Positions 23,693-38,230 of a DNA stretch of 59,076 nt are shown piece after piece. The position numbers and the translations under genes are program-made. Origin of the DNA: CAZCAC01 sp964496575 (GTDB lineage: Bacteria; Planctomycetota; UBA1135; GCA-002686595); NCBI GenBank assembly GCA_964496575.1, contig CAZCAC010000049.1, forward strand, positions 1-59,076, given 5' to 3'. How positions within the stretch are numbered: position 1 is the stretch's first letter; each line of letters opens with the position of its first letter. The notes below the pieces were generated by a model. The model did not search any database. It had not been told where the DNA came from and saw only the letters and a program-made list of their open reading frames with translations.

Positions 23693-25842
23693 TCCTCGAG
23701 CTCGACGAGGTAGCCCAGCTCACGCAGCTCCGACTGCAGCTTGTCGATCGACAGGTTCGTCTTCAGCTTGACGGTGCGCTCGTCGAGCTCGCGGTGGAGG
23801 AACGGACGGACGCCGGCGTCGGTGCGGAAGCGGGCCAGAACCTCGGTGTTGTCGCAGCGAACCTCGAAGTCCCCGTTGATCTGCAGGAGCCCCGCGTGGG
23901 AAGCCCAGTCACGGATCGAGTAGAGGACGTTCTGCGGGACGGGGGTGCGGGAGTTCTCCTCCAGGATGGAGAGGATCCGCCGCAGGTGCATCCCCTCGGC
24001 GAGGGCGCGATGGACGCCCTTCTCCAGGATGCGGAAGTGCACCAGGTGCCCGTTCTTCTCGCGGCGGCAGAAGCGGTCCAGGTCGTGGACCAGCTCGGTG
24101 TCGTCGCTCGTGGGGAACAGCACCACCTCGTAGTCGGGGGTGATCACCAGGTTGCCGACCGTGGCGGACTCCTCGTGCGCGGCGGCGATGCCGAGCTGGC
24201 GCGCGCCGAGGTTGGTCAACCGCACCGCGACCGGACGGGAGTGACTGTCGTAGCCGAGGTCGACGAGCCCGAGCAGGTACAGCCGCTTGCGCACCCAGTT
24301 GACCAGGTTCCAGGCGAGCCGCTGGAGGTCCTCCATCGGCGTGTAGTGTCCCCCGCCGCTCTGGGCGGCGAAGTAGTCCTCGACCGCCAGCTCGTCCAGG
24401 TTGGAGAGGTAGGTGTTGCGCGCCAGGAACGGCACGTACATCAGGTCGTACCAGACCCCGACCTCGACGCGCCGCAGCATCCGCAGGTAGATGCGCCGCA
24501 TCCGCGCCTGGTGGAAGTACTCGCCGCCTAGGTTGCGCTCCTCGATGGTGTACTCGAGCAGCGTGCGCATCTTCTCGTCGAGCGACCGCGGCTCCCACTC
24601 GCGCCCCCGCGAGGTCAGCGCGAAGGTCCGTTCCCCGGTGCTCTCGATCAGGCGGGCGTGACGGGCGAAGCCGTAGATGAAGTTCAGGACCTCCGAGCGA
24701 GCCAGCTCGCGGCCGGGGTTGGGGATCAGCTCGCGCAGGATCCGCTTCTCGGTGGTCTTGAAGATCTCGCCGCGCACGGTGAAGCGCACGTCGTGGTCGA
24801 TGATGAAGCCGATGAAGCGGGAGATGTTCGAGGCGAGGTCGACGCCCAGAGATGCCTCGTCGTGCGGCGCGTCGGGGTCGCCGGGTGCGGCGACGCGACG
24901 AAGCCAGGCGAGCGCCACCTCGTTGAAGATGATCAGCGTCTCGTCGGCGTGGTGGATGCCGTAGCGCGAGAGGTCGAGCCGCTCGACCGTGCCGGCGAGT
25001 GATTCCTCGAGGATCTTCCCCCACCGGCGTCCGTTCCAGTGCGGCAGCTCGTGGTCCATCCGCTCGAACAGCTCGCGCGGCAGGAGCCCGCCGAACTGCA
25101 TGATCGCCTTCTCCACCAGCCCCGCGAGCCCCTCCGGCAGTCTCCCGATGCGAGCCACCGAGGCGGCCTCGTTGGAGTACATCTTGTACAGCTCCCGCTT
25201 GCGGCCGGCGGGCATCTTCGAGGAGCGCGCGGGATCGCTGTAGAGGCGATCGAGGTGTCCCTTCAGGGTGAACACGTCGAAGATCCCGCGCCGCTTGGCG
25301 CGCCGCCCGCGCAGGACGTTGTCGCCGACGTCGACGGGGATGGTGTACGCGGAAAGACCGTACTTCAGCATCTCCTTGGAGAGGCTCGGGGCGACCAGCG
25401 CGTGCCGCGAGAGCACTGCGATCGAGGCCTCGAGATCGTAGCTCGACAGGTACGAGAGCTGGCGGTGGGCGGAGAGCTCCGACTTCGGCAGCTCGTAACG
25501 CGGCGCGCCGAGCAGGACGTCGAAGATCGAGCGCATGCGCCGCCCCATCTCCTCCACGCGCGCCTCGAGCAGGGCTGGATCGCCCATCCACTCGAGGACC
25601 TGCGAGCGGATCGCCTCGGGCGTGGTGGGCATCTTGACCCGCCGTTTTCCGGCCCAGTAGCGGAAGAGCTCGGGGAGGTCGACCTTGGGAACGGAAGCGA
25701 CCACCGACGCGGCGCTCTGGCGCTCGCCGGTGACGGTTCCCTCGGGACGCTTGTCGGTCCTCTCTCGAGCTCCACTGGTCGAGGAGTCCTTGCGACTCAC
25801 CTTCTTGCGACGTCGGTCTGAATTCGAGGCACGGGGGGTCAA
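23689..25842 (-). CDS. XPB-associated protein (helicase_C_3-like)
   Basis: This ~717-aa protein resembles the 'helicase-associated domain' proteins encoded beside XPB in actinobacteria (the Rv0862c type). There is no Walker A. The N-terminus (DLPELFRYWAGKRRVKMP) is followed by repeated winged-helix-like segments (LSAHRQLSYLSSYDL, LGGEYFHQARMRRIYLRML). The C-terminal ~150 residues (NLVITPDYEVVLFPTSDDTE ... RILSILEENS) are the conserved domain. It probably binds XPB or DNA. The TTG at 25842 is chosen because it overlaps the XPB stop as TTGA and has AAGGAG 7 bases upstream. A GTG at 25800 would give 703 aa. Confidence 0.85.
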   Translation of the reverse strand: MTPRASNSDRRRKKVSRKDSSTSGARERTDKRPEGTVTGERQSAASVVASVPKVDLPELFRYWAGKRRVKMPTTPEAIRSQVLEWMGDPALLEARVEEMGRRMRSIFDVLLGAPRYELPKSELSAHRQLSYLSSYDLEASIAVLSRHALVAPSLSKEMLKYGLSAYTIPVDVGDNVLRGRRAKRRGIFDVFTLKGHLDRLYSDPARSSKMPAGRKRELYKMYSNEAASVARIGRLPEGLAGLVEKAIMQFGGLLPRELFERMDHELPHWNGRRWGKILEESLAGTVERLDLSRYGIHHADETLIIFNEVALAWLRRVAAPGDPDAPHDEASLGVDLASNISRFIGFIIDHDVRFTVRGEIFKTTEKRILRELIPNPGRELARSEVLNFIYGFARHARLIESTGERTFALTSRGREWEPRSLDEKMRTLLEYTIEERNLGGEYFHQARMRRIYLRMLRRVEVGVWYDLMYVPFLARNTYLSNLDELAVEDYFAAQSGGGHYTPMEDLQRLAWNLVNWVRKRLYLLGLVDLGYDSHSRPVAVRLTNLGARQLGIAAAHEESATVGNLVITPDYEVVLFPTSDDTELVHDLDRFCRREKNGHLVHFRILEKGVHRALAEGMHLRRILSILEENSRTPVPQNVLYSIRDWASHAGLLQINGDFEVRCDNTEVLARFRTDAGVRPFLHRELDERTVKLKTNLSIDKLQSELRELGYLVELEE

Positions 25843-27628
25843 CGAGCAGCTCCTTGCTCCATCAGTGCCTCGAGGTGCGAGGCTTCGATGATGGTGTAGG
25901 TGTAGCCCTGTTCGGTCAGGAACAGCTGGCGTTTCTCGGCGAACTCCTGGTCTCGAGAGCCCAGGGTCACCACGGAATAGAACACCGCCCCCGATCCGTC
26001 GGACTTGGGGCGGAGGATGCGGCCCAGACGCTGGGCCTCTTCTTGACGGGAACCGAAGGTCCCCGAGACCTGGATGGCGACGTTGGCGTCGGGCAGGTCG
26101 ATGGCGAAGTTGCCGACCTTGCTGACGATCAGCAGCCGCTCCTCTCCGTTGCGGAACGCGCCGTAGAGGCGCTCGCGCTCGGCGTTGGGGGTCTTGCCGG
26201 TGATCAGCGGCGCGCCGAAGGCCTTGCGCATCTCCTCGAGCTGCGTGAGGTACTGACCGATGATCAGGAGCCTCCCGTCGGGGTGCCGCGCGAGCAGCTT
26301 CTTCACCACCGCGATCTTGCCGGGGTTCTCGGACGCGATGCGGAACTTGCCGCGGGCGTCGGCGCTGAGGTAGGTGCCCCTCTCGCCGGGGTCGAGGGGC
26401 ACGCGCACCTCGACGCACGCCGCCGGAGCGATGAACCCCTGCCCCTCGAGAACCTTCCACGGCACGTCGTAACGCTTCGGCCCGATCAGGCAGAACACCT
26501 CGTCCTCCTTGCCGTCCTCGCGCACCAGCGTGGCGGTCAAGCCCAGGCGCCGGCGCGCCTGCAGGTCGGCTGTCACCCGGAACACCGGCGCGGGCAGGAG
26601 GTGGACCTCGTCGTAGATGACGAGCCCCCAGTTCTCGCGGGAGAAGAGGCTGAAGTGCTCGAACTCGTCGGTCTTCGAGCGGCGCCAGGTCAGCATCTGA
26701 TAGGTGCTGATCGTCACCGGCCGCACGCTCTTGTCCTCGCCGGTGTACTCCCCCACCTGGTCCTCGGTGAGCTGCGTCTTGTCGAGCAGCTCGTCGCGCC
26801 ACTGGCGCACGGCGACGGTATTGGTGGTCAGGACCAGCGTCTTGGCGCCGACGAGGTTCATCACCCGCAGCGCCACGATCGTCTTGCCCGCGCCGCAGGG
26901 CAGCGCGATCACCCCGCTCCCGCCGAGCACCGAGCCGCTCGCGTAGAACGCCGCGGCGGCCTCCTCCTGGTAGCGCCGGACGTGGAACTCCCGCTCGGAG
27001 CGGGTGACCTCGCGCAGCTCGACGTCGAGCAGGTCGCCCTCGAGGTAGCCGCCGCGGTCGTCGACCGGGAAGCCGATCTTGATCAGCGCCTGCTTGACCG
27101 TCCCGCGGTTGATCCCGGAGAGCCAGACTCGTCCATCGCCTTCGTCCTGCTCGACCAGCGCGTTGATGTCGCGGTAGCCGAGGACGTCGGCCAGGACGTC
27201 GGGATCGCTGGAGACCAGCTCGAAGCGCGGCGCCTGGCCGTCCTCCTCTCGTCGCTCGATGCGCAGCACGCCGTAGCGACCGATCCACTCGCGGATCTCC
27301 TCGACGATCGACGCCGGCACGGGGATGCAGGCGAACTCGTCGAGGATCTCCTCGATCCGCTCGGCGGTGATCCCCAGAGCGGCCGCGTTCCAGACCGAGA
27401 CGGGGGTGATCCGGTAGGTGTGGAGGTAGTCTGGGCTCTTCTCCAGCTCGGCGAAGAGAACCAGCGCGTCCCGCGCCGCGGCGAAGCGCGGGTGCTCCTC
27501 GGTGAGCGGCCGCCCCTCGTCGTCCTTCGCCTGGTTGCCCGTTGCGTCCACCACCGCGCGCACGGTGTGCAGCATCAGCGTGCGGTCGGACTGCACGATC
27601 AGGGGGTTGTCGGGGCGAAGCGGAGGCA

Positions 27629-27629
<1 letters not shown>
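25839..27629 (-). CDS. XPB-family DNA helicase (superfamily 2)
   Basis: This 596-aa ATPase matches bacterial XPB. Residues 8-100 form a helicase-associated N-terminal domain, residues ~110-200 a damage-recognition-like domain, and then the motor: Walker A LPCGAGKT (K249), DEVH box at 340-343, LGLTATLVREDGKE, and QRLGRILRPK as motif VI. XPB unwinds DNA 3'-5' in eukaryotic repair and transcription; archaeal and mycobacterial XPBs do so too. The start touches the uvrA stop (TGATG), with AGGGAG 7 bases upstream of the ATG. The next gene encodes its likely partner. Confidence 0.95.
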
Positions 27630-33475
<5,846 letters not shown>

Positions 33476-33650
33476 GGGCCGAGGGCGGGGGGCTCTTGCT
33501 CGGTGCAGGACCGGCGGCGGAGTCGAGGGAACGGTGGGCTCGAAACCGGACCGCCGGGCGATGGACAAGGGGGACATCGTAGCAGCGCCCGCGATCCCCC
33601 GGAAGGGCCCTGGAGCGATCCGGGAGACCCTTTGCATCCCCCTCCCGCGG

Positions 33651-33665
33651 GGGGGAATATCCCCC
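33651..33665. promoter_or_regulatory. Inverted repeat upstream of uvrA, candidate operator
   Basis: GGGGGA and TCCCCC flank ATA. This 6-bp perfect inverted repeat is the only A/T-centred palindrome in the divergent region, 176 bases before the uvrA start. It may bind a repair regulator or be part of the divergent promoter. Confidence 0.35.
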
Positions 33666-33693
33666 GGGGGAGTGAACGAGGGCTCGTTTTCCC

Positions 33694-33725
33694 CCCGGTC
33701 GCGCGATCGGGCTAAACCGACCGGG
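33694..33725. promoter_or_regulatory. Hairpin-forming inverted repeat before the hybrid-kinase-like gene
   Basis: CCCGGTCG (33694-33701) pairs with CGACCGGG (33718-33725) around 16 bases. It sits in the probable leader of the gene starting at 33782. It could be a leader hairpin or a regulator site. Confidence 0.35.
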
Positions 33726-33781
33726 TGGCACGGCCGATCTCGGGGAGACAAGGGACCCGCACGTACGGGAACCACGACGCC

Positions 33782-35743
33782 GTGAAGGCCTCTTCCTCGA
33801 TCCACTCCGGGGCGATCGGACTCGCGATCGCCCTCACGCTCGCCACGCCCGCCGCTTCCCGCCCGCTCGAGGTCGGGGAGGTGGTCGCGGCGTCGGCCGC
33901 GCCGTTCGAGGGGTGGGAAGGCACGCTGGCCGCGGTGACCCTGCCCCTGGTGGTCGTCCTCGCCCTCTTGCTGCTCCTCTCCCACACCGGCTCGCGTCGC
34001 CGGAACCTCGCCGTCTCGCGAATGATCGAGGCGCTGCGCGACCTGCGCGAGGGACGATCACCGAGCTGCGGCGCGATGCGGGGGGGCGGACCCCTCGGCC
34101 GCCTGTCCCGGGAACTCGATCGCTTCGCCAGCGAGCTCCTCGTCGCGCGGCGCGAGGGTGAGGAGTGGATCCGCGAGCTGGAGCGGGGGCAGGACGGGGC
34201 TCGGGCACAGGCTCGACGCGCGGGTGCTCATCTCGCCACGACCTGCCGTCGAGTTCACCCAGCCCTCGACGCCCTCGTCGGGGGGGCCGCGGGGCTGGCG
34301 GCGACGGCGCTGGACGACGAGCAGCGCGGGCGGGTCGAGACCCTCGAGAGCGAAGCACTCAACCTGCGGGGGATCGTCGACGACCTGGACCTACTCGCTC
34401 GAATCGAGGGGGGCCTGCTGCCGGCCCAGGGGGTCGAGTTCGACCTCTTCGAGGCAGTCGAGGAGACCGCCGAGGAGTACGCCAGGGCCCTCCGGGACGA
34501 CTCGATCGACCTCGTCGTCGACCTCGACCCGCACCTGCCGCGAGTGGTCACCGGCTTCCCGCTGCGTCTGAAGCTGGCGCTGGGGAGGTTGCTGGAGCAC
34601 ACCGGACGCAGCCCCGGGACCGAGCACGTCACGATCACCCTCGCTGCGTCCCCGGAGCGCCAGGGAGTCGCGCGCTTCTCCCTCGCGGTCACCGGCGGCG
34701 GTGCGGGGCAGGAGGCGCGGCCGCCGTCCGGTCTTCTCGAGCCCCCCCGCCCCGGCGAGGACGACGCCGACGAGCTGACCCTGACCGTCGTGGCGGGACT
34801 GGTCGAGGCGATGGGTGGCGTCGTCGAGGTCGAGAGCTGCCCGGATCACGGGACCAGGGTCGCGCTGGTGCTGCCCGGTCCTCAGCCGCAGGGAGGCGCC
34901 GCGGCCCGAATCGCGGGCGTGCCCGCCTACCGGCGCGTGCTGGTCGTCGACAACCTCGCTCCGAGCCGGAGGGCGATCGGGACCCTGCTCGCCCGGCTGC
35001 AGCTGAAGGTGGAGACCGCCTCGAGCGCCGACTGGGCCTTGTCGATGCTCACCACCGCCGCCGCCGAGGGGAACCCGTTCGACCTGCTCCTGGTCGACGC
35101 CCGGCCGGGCCAACGCGAGGGATTGGAGCTCGTCCACCGGGTCCGGGCGGAGGCGGGGATCGGCGAGATCACGGCGGTCCTGCTGATGCCTTCCGGGACC
35201 CCGCTCGAGGAGGAGGAGAAGGCGGCCGAGGGGACCCTGGCGTGTCTCTCGCGGCCGGTGCGCCTCGATCGCTGGAGCGCGCTGCTCCTGCGGCCGGAGG
35301 TCGCGCCCGCCCCCGTCGAGCCGGACGCGCCCCTGCCCGCCGGGGAGCCCGAGGGCCAGCCGCTGGTACTCCTGGTGGCGGGGTCGCCCACCGATCGGGA
35401 GGTCACCGAGCAGACTCTCGGCGAGATCGGGTATCGGGTGGCGATCGCCGCGCACGGCGCGGAGGCACAGGATCGACTGGCGCAGCGCCCGGTCGACCTG
35501 GTCCTGATCGACTGCCGTGCCCCCGATCTCGACGGCTTCGAGATCAGCCGAGCGATCCGTGCCCTGCCGGAGCCGACGGGGTCGGTGCCGATCGTCGCCT
35601 TCACCGACAACGCGACGATCGCCGATCACGGCGCGTGCATGACTGCGGGGATCGACGACTGCCTGCCCGCGTGCCTCGCCGCCCGGGAGCTTGCGAGGGG
35701 GTTGGGGAGGCATCTGCGTGAGTGGGTGCCGGCGAGGCGGTGA
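33782..35743 (+). CDS. Hybrid-histidine-kinase-like protein without catalytic residues
   Basis: Counted from the GTG at 33782 (653 aa): a signal-like N-terminus, a membrane segment (48-67), a HAMP-like linker, a DHp-like pair of helices (145-210), an ATPase-like domain (215-365) and two receiver-like domains (384-505, ~530-650). The H-box aligns as HLATTCRRVHPALDAL, with Arg156-Arg157 where active kinases have His-Glu. The N-box has Arg and His instead of both Asn, and the DxGxG box is VTGGGAG. REC1 keeps the phosphorylatable Asp (LLLVDARPG); REC2 keeps LIDCRAPDLDG but has lost the VDDN acid pair and the Lys. It is probably a non-phosphorylating regulator or scaffold. An upstream GTG at 33725 is possible. 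Confidence 0.8.
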   Translation: MKASSSIHSGAIGLAIALTLATPAASRPLEVGEVVAASAAPFEGWEGTLAAVTLPLVVVLALLLLLSHTGSRRRNLAVSRMIEALRDLREGRSPSCGAMRGGGPLGRLSRELDRFASELLVARREGEEWIRELERGQDGARAQARRAGAHLATTCRRVHPALDALVGGAAGLAATALDDEQRGRVETLESEALNLRGIVDDLDLLARIEGGLLPAQGVEFDLFEAVEETAEEYARALRDDSIDLVVDLDPHLPRVVTGFPLRLKLALGRLLEHTGRSPGTEHVTITLAASPERQGVARFSLAVTGGGAGQEARPPSGLLEPPRPGEDDADELTLTVVAGLVEAMGGVVEVESCPDHGTRVALVLPGPQPQGGAAARIAGVPAYRRVLVVDNLAPSRRAIGTLLARLQLKVETASSADWALSMLTTAAAEGNPFDLLLVDARPGQREGLELVHRVRAEAGIGEITAVLLMPSGTPLEEEEKAAEGTLACLSRPVRLDRWSALLLRPEVAPAPVEPDAPLPAGEPEGQPLVLLVAGSPTDREVTEQTLGEIGYRVAIAAHGAEAQDRLAQRPVDLVLIDCRAPDLDGFEISRAIRALPEPTGSVPIVAFTDNATIADHGACMTAGIDDCLPACLAARELARGLGRHLREWVPARR

Positions 35744-35781
35744 CCCGGAGAGGCTTCTGGATCTGGGCGAACCTCTCCCGA

Positions 35782-36612
35782 TCAGTGCTCCACCCTCTCG
35801 ACGATCGCCTCGAAGATCCCCGGCCCCGAGGCGACGATGCTCCCGCCGCGCAGCCAGTCGTCGCCGCCGCTGCCGTCGCTGACCCGGCCGCCCGCCTCGA
35901 GGATCAGCAGTGCGCCGGCGGCGAGGTCGTGGGGAGCGAGGTGCAGCTCCCAGAAGCCGTCGAAGCGGCCGCAGGCGGTGTACGCGAGGTCCACGGCGGC
36001 CGAGCCCATCCGTCGCATGCCGCGCACGTCGTAGAAGAAGCGCGAGAAGTTCTCCAGGTTGGAGTGCTCCAGCTCGTTGCGCCCGTACGGGAAGCCGGTG
36101 GCGAGCACCGAGTCGCCGAGGGTGTCGACCGTGGAGACGTGGATCGGCTCGCCGCCGAGGTGAGCGCCGCCGCCGCGGATCGCCGTGAAGGTCTCCCCCA
36201 GGACCGGCAGGTGGACCACGCCGACCTGCGGCTCCCGGCCGACGTAGAGCCCCAGCGAGACCGAGAAGACGGGGATGCCGTGCACGAAGTTGATCGTGCC
36301 GTCGAGCGGATCGACGAACCAGCGCGGGCGCGGGGTGGACGCGGGCTCGTCCACGGTTCCCTCCTCCGCCTCGATGTCGAAGTCGGGAAGAGCGCCGCGC
36401 AGCCGCTCGACGATCAAGGCCTCGCTCTTCACGTCCGCCTCGGTGACGAGGTCCCGCGCGGCCGACTTGGAGGAGATCTGGGAACTGGTGAGGTTCTCGA
36501 AGTACGAGAGCAGCAGCTCGCCGGCGGCGTGCGCGGCCTCTCGAGCGACGGTGAGGACCTCGGTCGCCTCGCCGATCAACGGGTGGACTCCGGGTCCGGA
36601 AGGGTCATTCAT
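35782..36612 (-). CDS. Inositol-monophosphatase family phosphatase
   Basis: This 276-aa enzyme has the SuhB/IMPase motifs: the metal site in EAEEGT, DPLDGTINFVHG and ELHLAPHDLAAGALLI, plus SAARDLVTEAD near the N-terminus. The family dephosphorylates myo-inositol phosphate, histidinol phosphate, PAP or fructose bisphosphate, so the substrate is not fixed by sequence. It overlaps the stop of the peptidase gene by 8 bases (36605-36612) and ends the minus-strand series that starts at galE. Confidence 0.93.
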   Translation of the reverse strand: MNDPSGPGVHPLIGEATEVLTVAREAAHAAGELLLSYFENLTSSQISSKSAARDLVTEADVKSEALIVERLRGALPDFDIEAEEGTVDEPASTPRPRWFVDPLDGTINFVHGIPVFSVSLGLYVGREPQVGVVHLPVLGETFTAIRGGGAHLGGEPIHVSTVDTLGDSVLATGFPYGRNELEHSNLENFSRFFYDVRGMRRMGSAAVDLAYTACGRFDGFWELHLAPHDLAAGALLILEAGGRVSDGSGGDDWLRGGSIVASGPGIFEAIVERVEH

Positions 36613-38230
36613 GCCATTTGACGAGCTCGTTGCAGATCTCGTCTCCGAGCGGTTTCCAGCAGTGGGTGTTGAGGCCGCTCACGCGGGGGTACTCGACCAG
36701 GAAGGAGAAACAGAGGCGCGCGCCGGAAGATGTGTCGACGTAGCCCGAGAGCGCGCTCGCGCCCTGGATCCAGCCGGTCTTGGCGTGGACGCGACCGGCG
36801 GCGGGGGTCCCCTTCATCCGCCGGGCGAGCGACCCGCTCCGGCCGGAGACCGGCAGCGAGTCGAAGAAGACGTCGGCGCTGCGGCGGTCGAGATTCTCCA
36901 CCGCCCGCAAGAGCGCGGTCAGCTGTCGCGCGGTGAGGCGGTTGTCGCGGGAGAGTCCCGAGCCGTCGACCTGGACGAAGCCCTCGCGCGAGACGCCGAG
37001 GTGCTCGAGGGCTCCCTTCAGCGCCCGGGCTCCGCCCTCACGAGTCCCGCCGTGGCCGGTCGCCGCGCCGAGCGCGAGGAAGAGCTGGTCCGCCACCGAA
37101 TTGTTCGACTCCTCGTTGATCGGGCTGAGGGTGAACGCGAGCGGCGTACGCAGCGTCGCGAGCGGTGTCCCGGTGGGGCGGTTGCGCTCCCGGACGGTGG
37201 GGCCGGTGATCGACACACCGTTCGCCGAGAGGTGATGGCGCAGGACCGAGCCGAACAGCTCGACCGGATCGGGGTGCGCGAAGCGGTCGTCCCACACCTC
37301 GACGCTGGAGGGGATCTCGCCGCGCAGGGTCGCGCTCGCCGCGCGCGCGCCGACCGCGATGTCGAGGCGGGCTCCGGCGCGCACCGTCTTCACCGAGCCG
37401 ACGCGCCGGAGGTTCTGCCCCTCGGGACGGAGCGCCGAGCTCGCCTTCCCCCCCACCTTCCCCGGCTTCACCACCGCCGTCAGGCAGCCGCCGTTGGCGG
37501 TGAAGCCGCCGGCGAGCGCGCAGTGTTCCTGCCAGTGCTGCGAGGCGGAGGGCCACCCCGGTCCGGGGCCGGGGACGAGGAACGTGCCCTCGTCGAGCAC
37601 CAGCCGACCGTCGACGCGCTCGATCCCCGCCGCGCGCAGCTCCTCGATGGCGGGCTGGAGGAGGTGGCTCACGCGCCCCCGCGCGTCGGGGTCGTAGAGG
37701 GGATCCGCGCCGGCGCGGACCACCAGGTCCCCGGCGAGGTGGCCGCCCTCGACTCGCGCCGAGGACTCGAAGCGCGTCTCGTAGCTCCAGTCCGCCCCGA
37801 GCAGGACGAGCGCCGCCGCCGTGGTGACCAGCTTGCTGTTGGAGGCGGGGCGCAGCGCGCGATCGGCTTCGATCGAGACCAGCTCGCCCCGGCCGCTCGT
37901 GGTGCAGACGTGCACGGCCAGCCTCGAGTTGGCCGCCGTGACCTTGCCCTTGCTCAGCCGCCCCGCCTTCGCCAGCGTCTCGCGCAGGAGCTTCTCGATT
38001 CGCCGCTGCAGCTCGCGGTCGATCGGCCGCCGCACCTCGTTCGCCGCCGGAGGCGAGGCGGCCGGGACCTCCGCCACCCCTTCGCCGGAGCAGTCCGCGT
38101 CGGCGAGGCTCTCGCCGCTCTCGCCGCCGAACAGCCGGGAGAGAATCAGCGCCACCGCGCCGATTCCGAGGAGGACCGGGCCTAGCCGCGCGGGGAAGGG
38201 GGGCGCTTGTCGTCGTTGGCCAGGATCCAT
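36605..38230 (-). CDS. dacB: D-alanyl-D-alanine carboxypeptidase/endopeptidase (PBP4/DacB type)
   Basis: This ~541-aa class C penicillin-binding protein has a membrane segment at residues ~15-32. The catalytic SxxK is in PASNSKLVTT, SxN in EESNNSVADQL and KTG in HAKTGWIQGASALSGYV. The long insertion between SxxK and SxN is typical of PBP4. It trims peptide cross-links of peptidoglycan in the periplasm, consistent with planctomycetes having a cell wall. The ATG at 38230 overlaps the M28 peptidase by 49 bases; it gives a positive-inside N-terminus before the membrane helix. A later GTG within the helix is less likely. Confidence 0.9.
   Translation of the reverse strand: MDPGQRRQAPPFPARLGPVLLGIGAVALILSRLFGGESGESLADADCSGEGVAEVPAASPPAANEVRRPIDRELQRRIEKLLRETLAKAGRLSKGKVTAANSRLAVHVCTTSGRGELVSIEADRALRPASNSKLVTTAAALVLLGADWSYETRFESSARVEGGHLAGDLVVRAGADPLYDPDARGRVSHLLQPAIEELRAAGIERVDGRLVLDEGTFLVPGPGPGWPSASQHWQEHCALAGGFTANGGCLTAVVKPGKVGGKASSALRPEGQNLRRVGSVKTVRAGARLDIAVGARAASATLRGEIPSSVEVWDDRFAHPDPVELFGSVLRHHLSANGVSITGPTVRERNRPTGTPLATLRTPLAFTLSPINEESNNSVADQLFLALGAATGHGGTREGGARALKGALEHLGVSREGFVQVDGSGLSRDNRLTARQLTALLRAVENLDRRSADVFFDSLPVSGRSGSLARRMKGTPAAGRVHAKTGWIQGASALSGYVDTSSGARLCFSFLVEYPRVSGLNTHCWKPLGDEICNELVKWHE

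Larger units (their letters stand above)
33476..33781. other. Divergent control region between uvrA and the hybrid-kinase-like gene
   Basis: This region of about 300 bases holds the promoters of the uvrA series and of the gene at 33782. It contains two inverted repeats, listed separately, and no gene I can support. No known LexA box (Gram-positive or E. coli type) is visible. Confidence 0.5.

Noticed and set aside
25839..27288. Possible fusion or frameshift between XPB and its associated protein, since the partner's frame stays open deep into XPB
   Set aside because: XPB is complete with its own stop. The upstream part of the partner frame is only an out-of-frame reading of XPB, and a good Shine-Dalgarno/TTG start exists at the junction.
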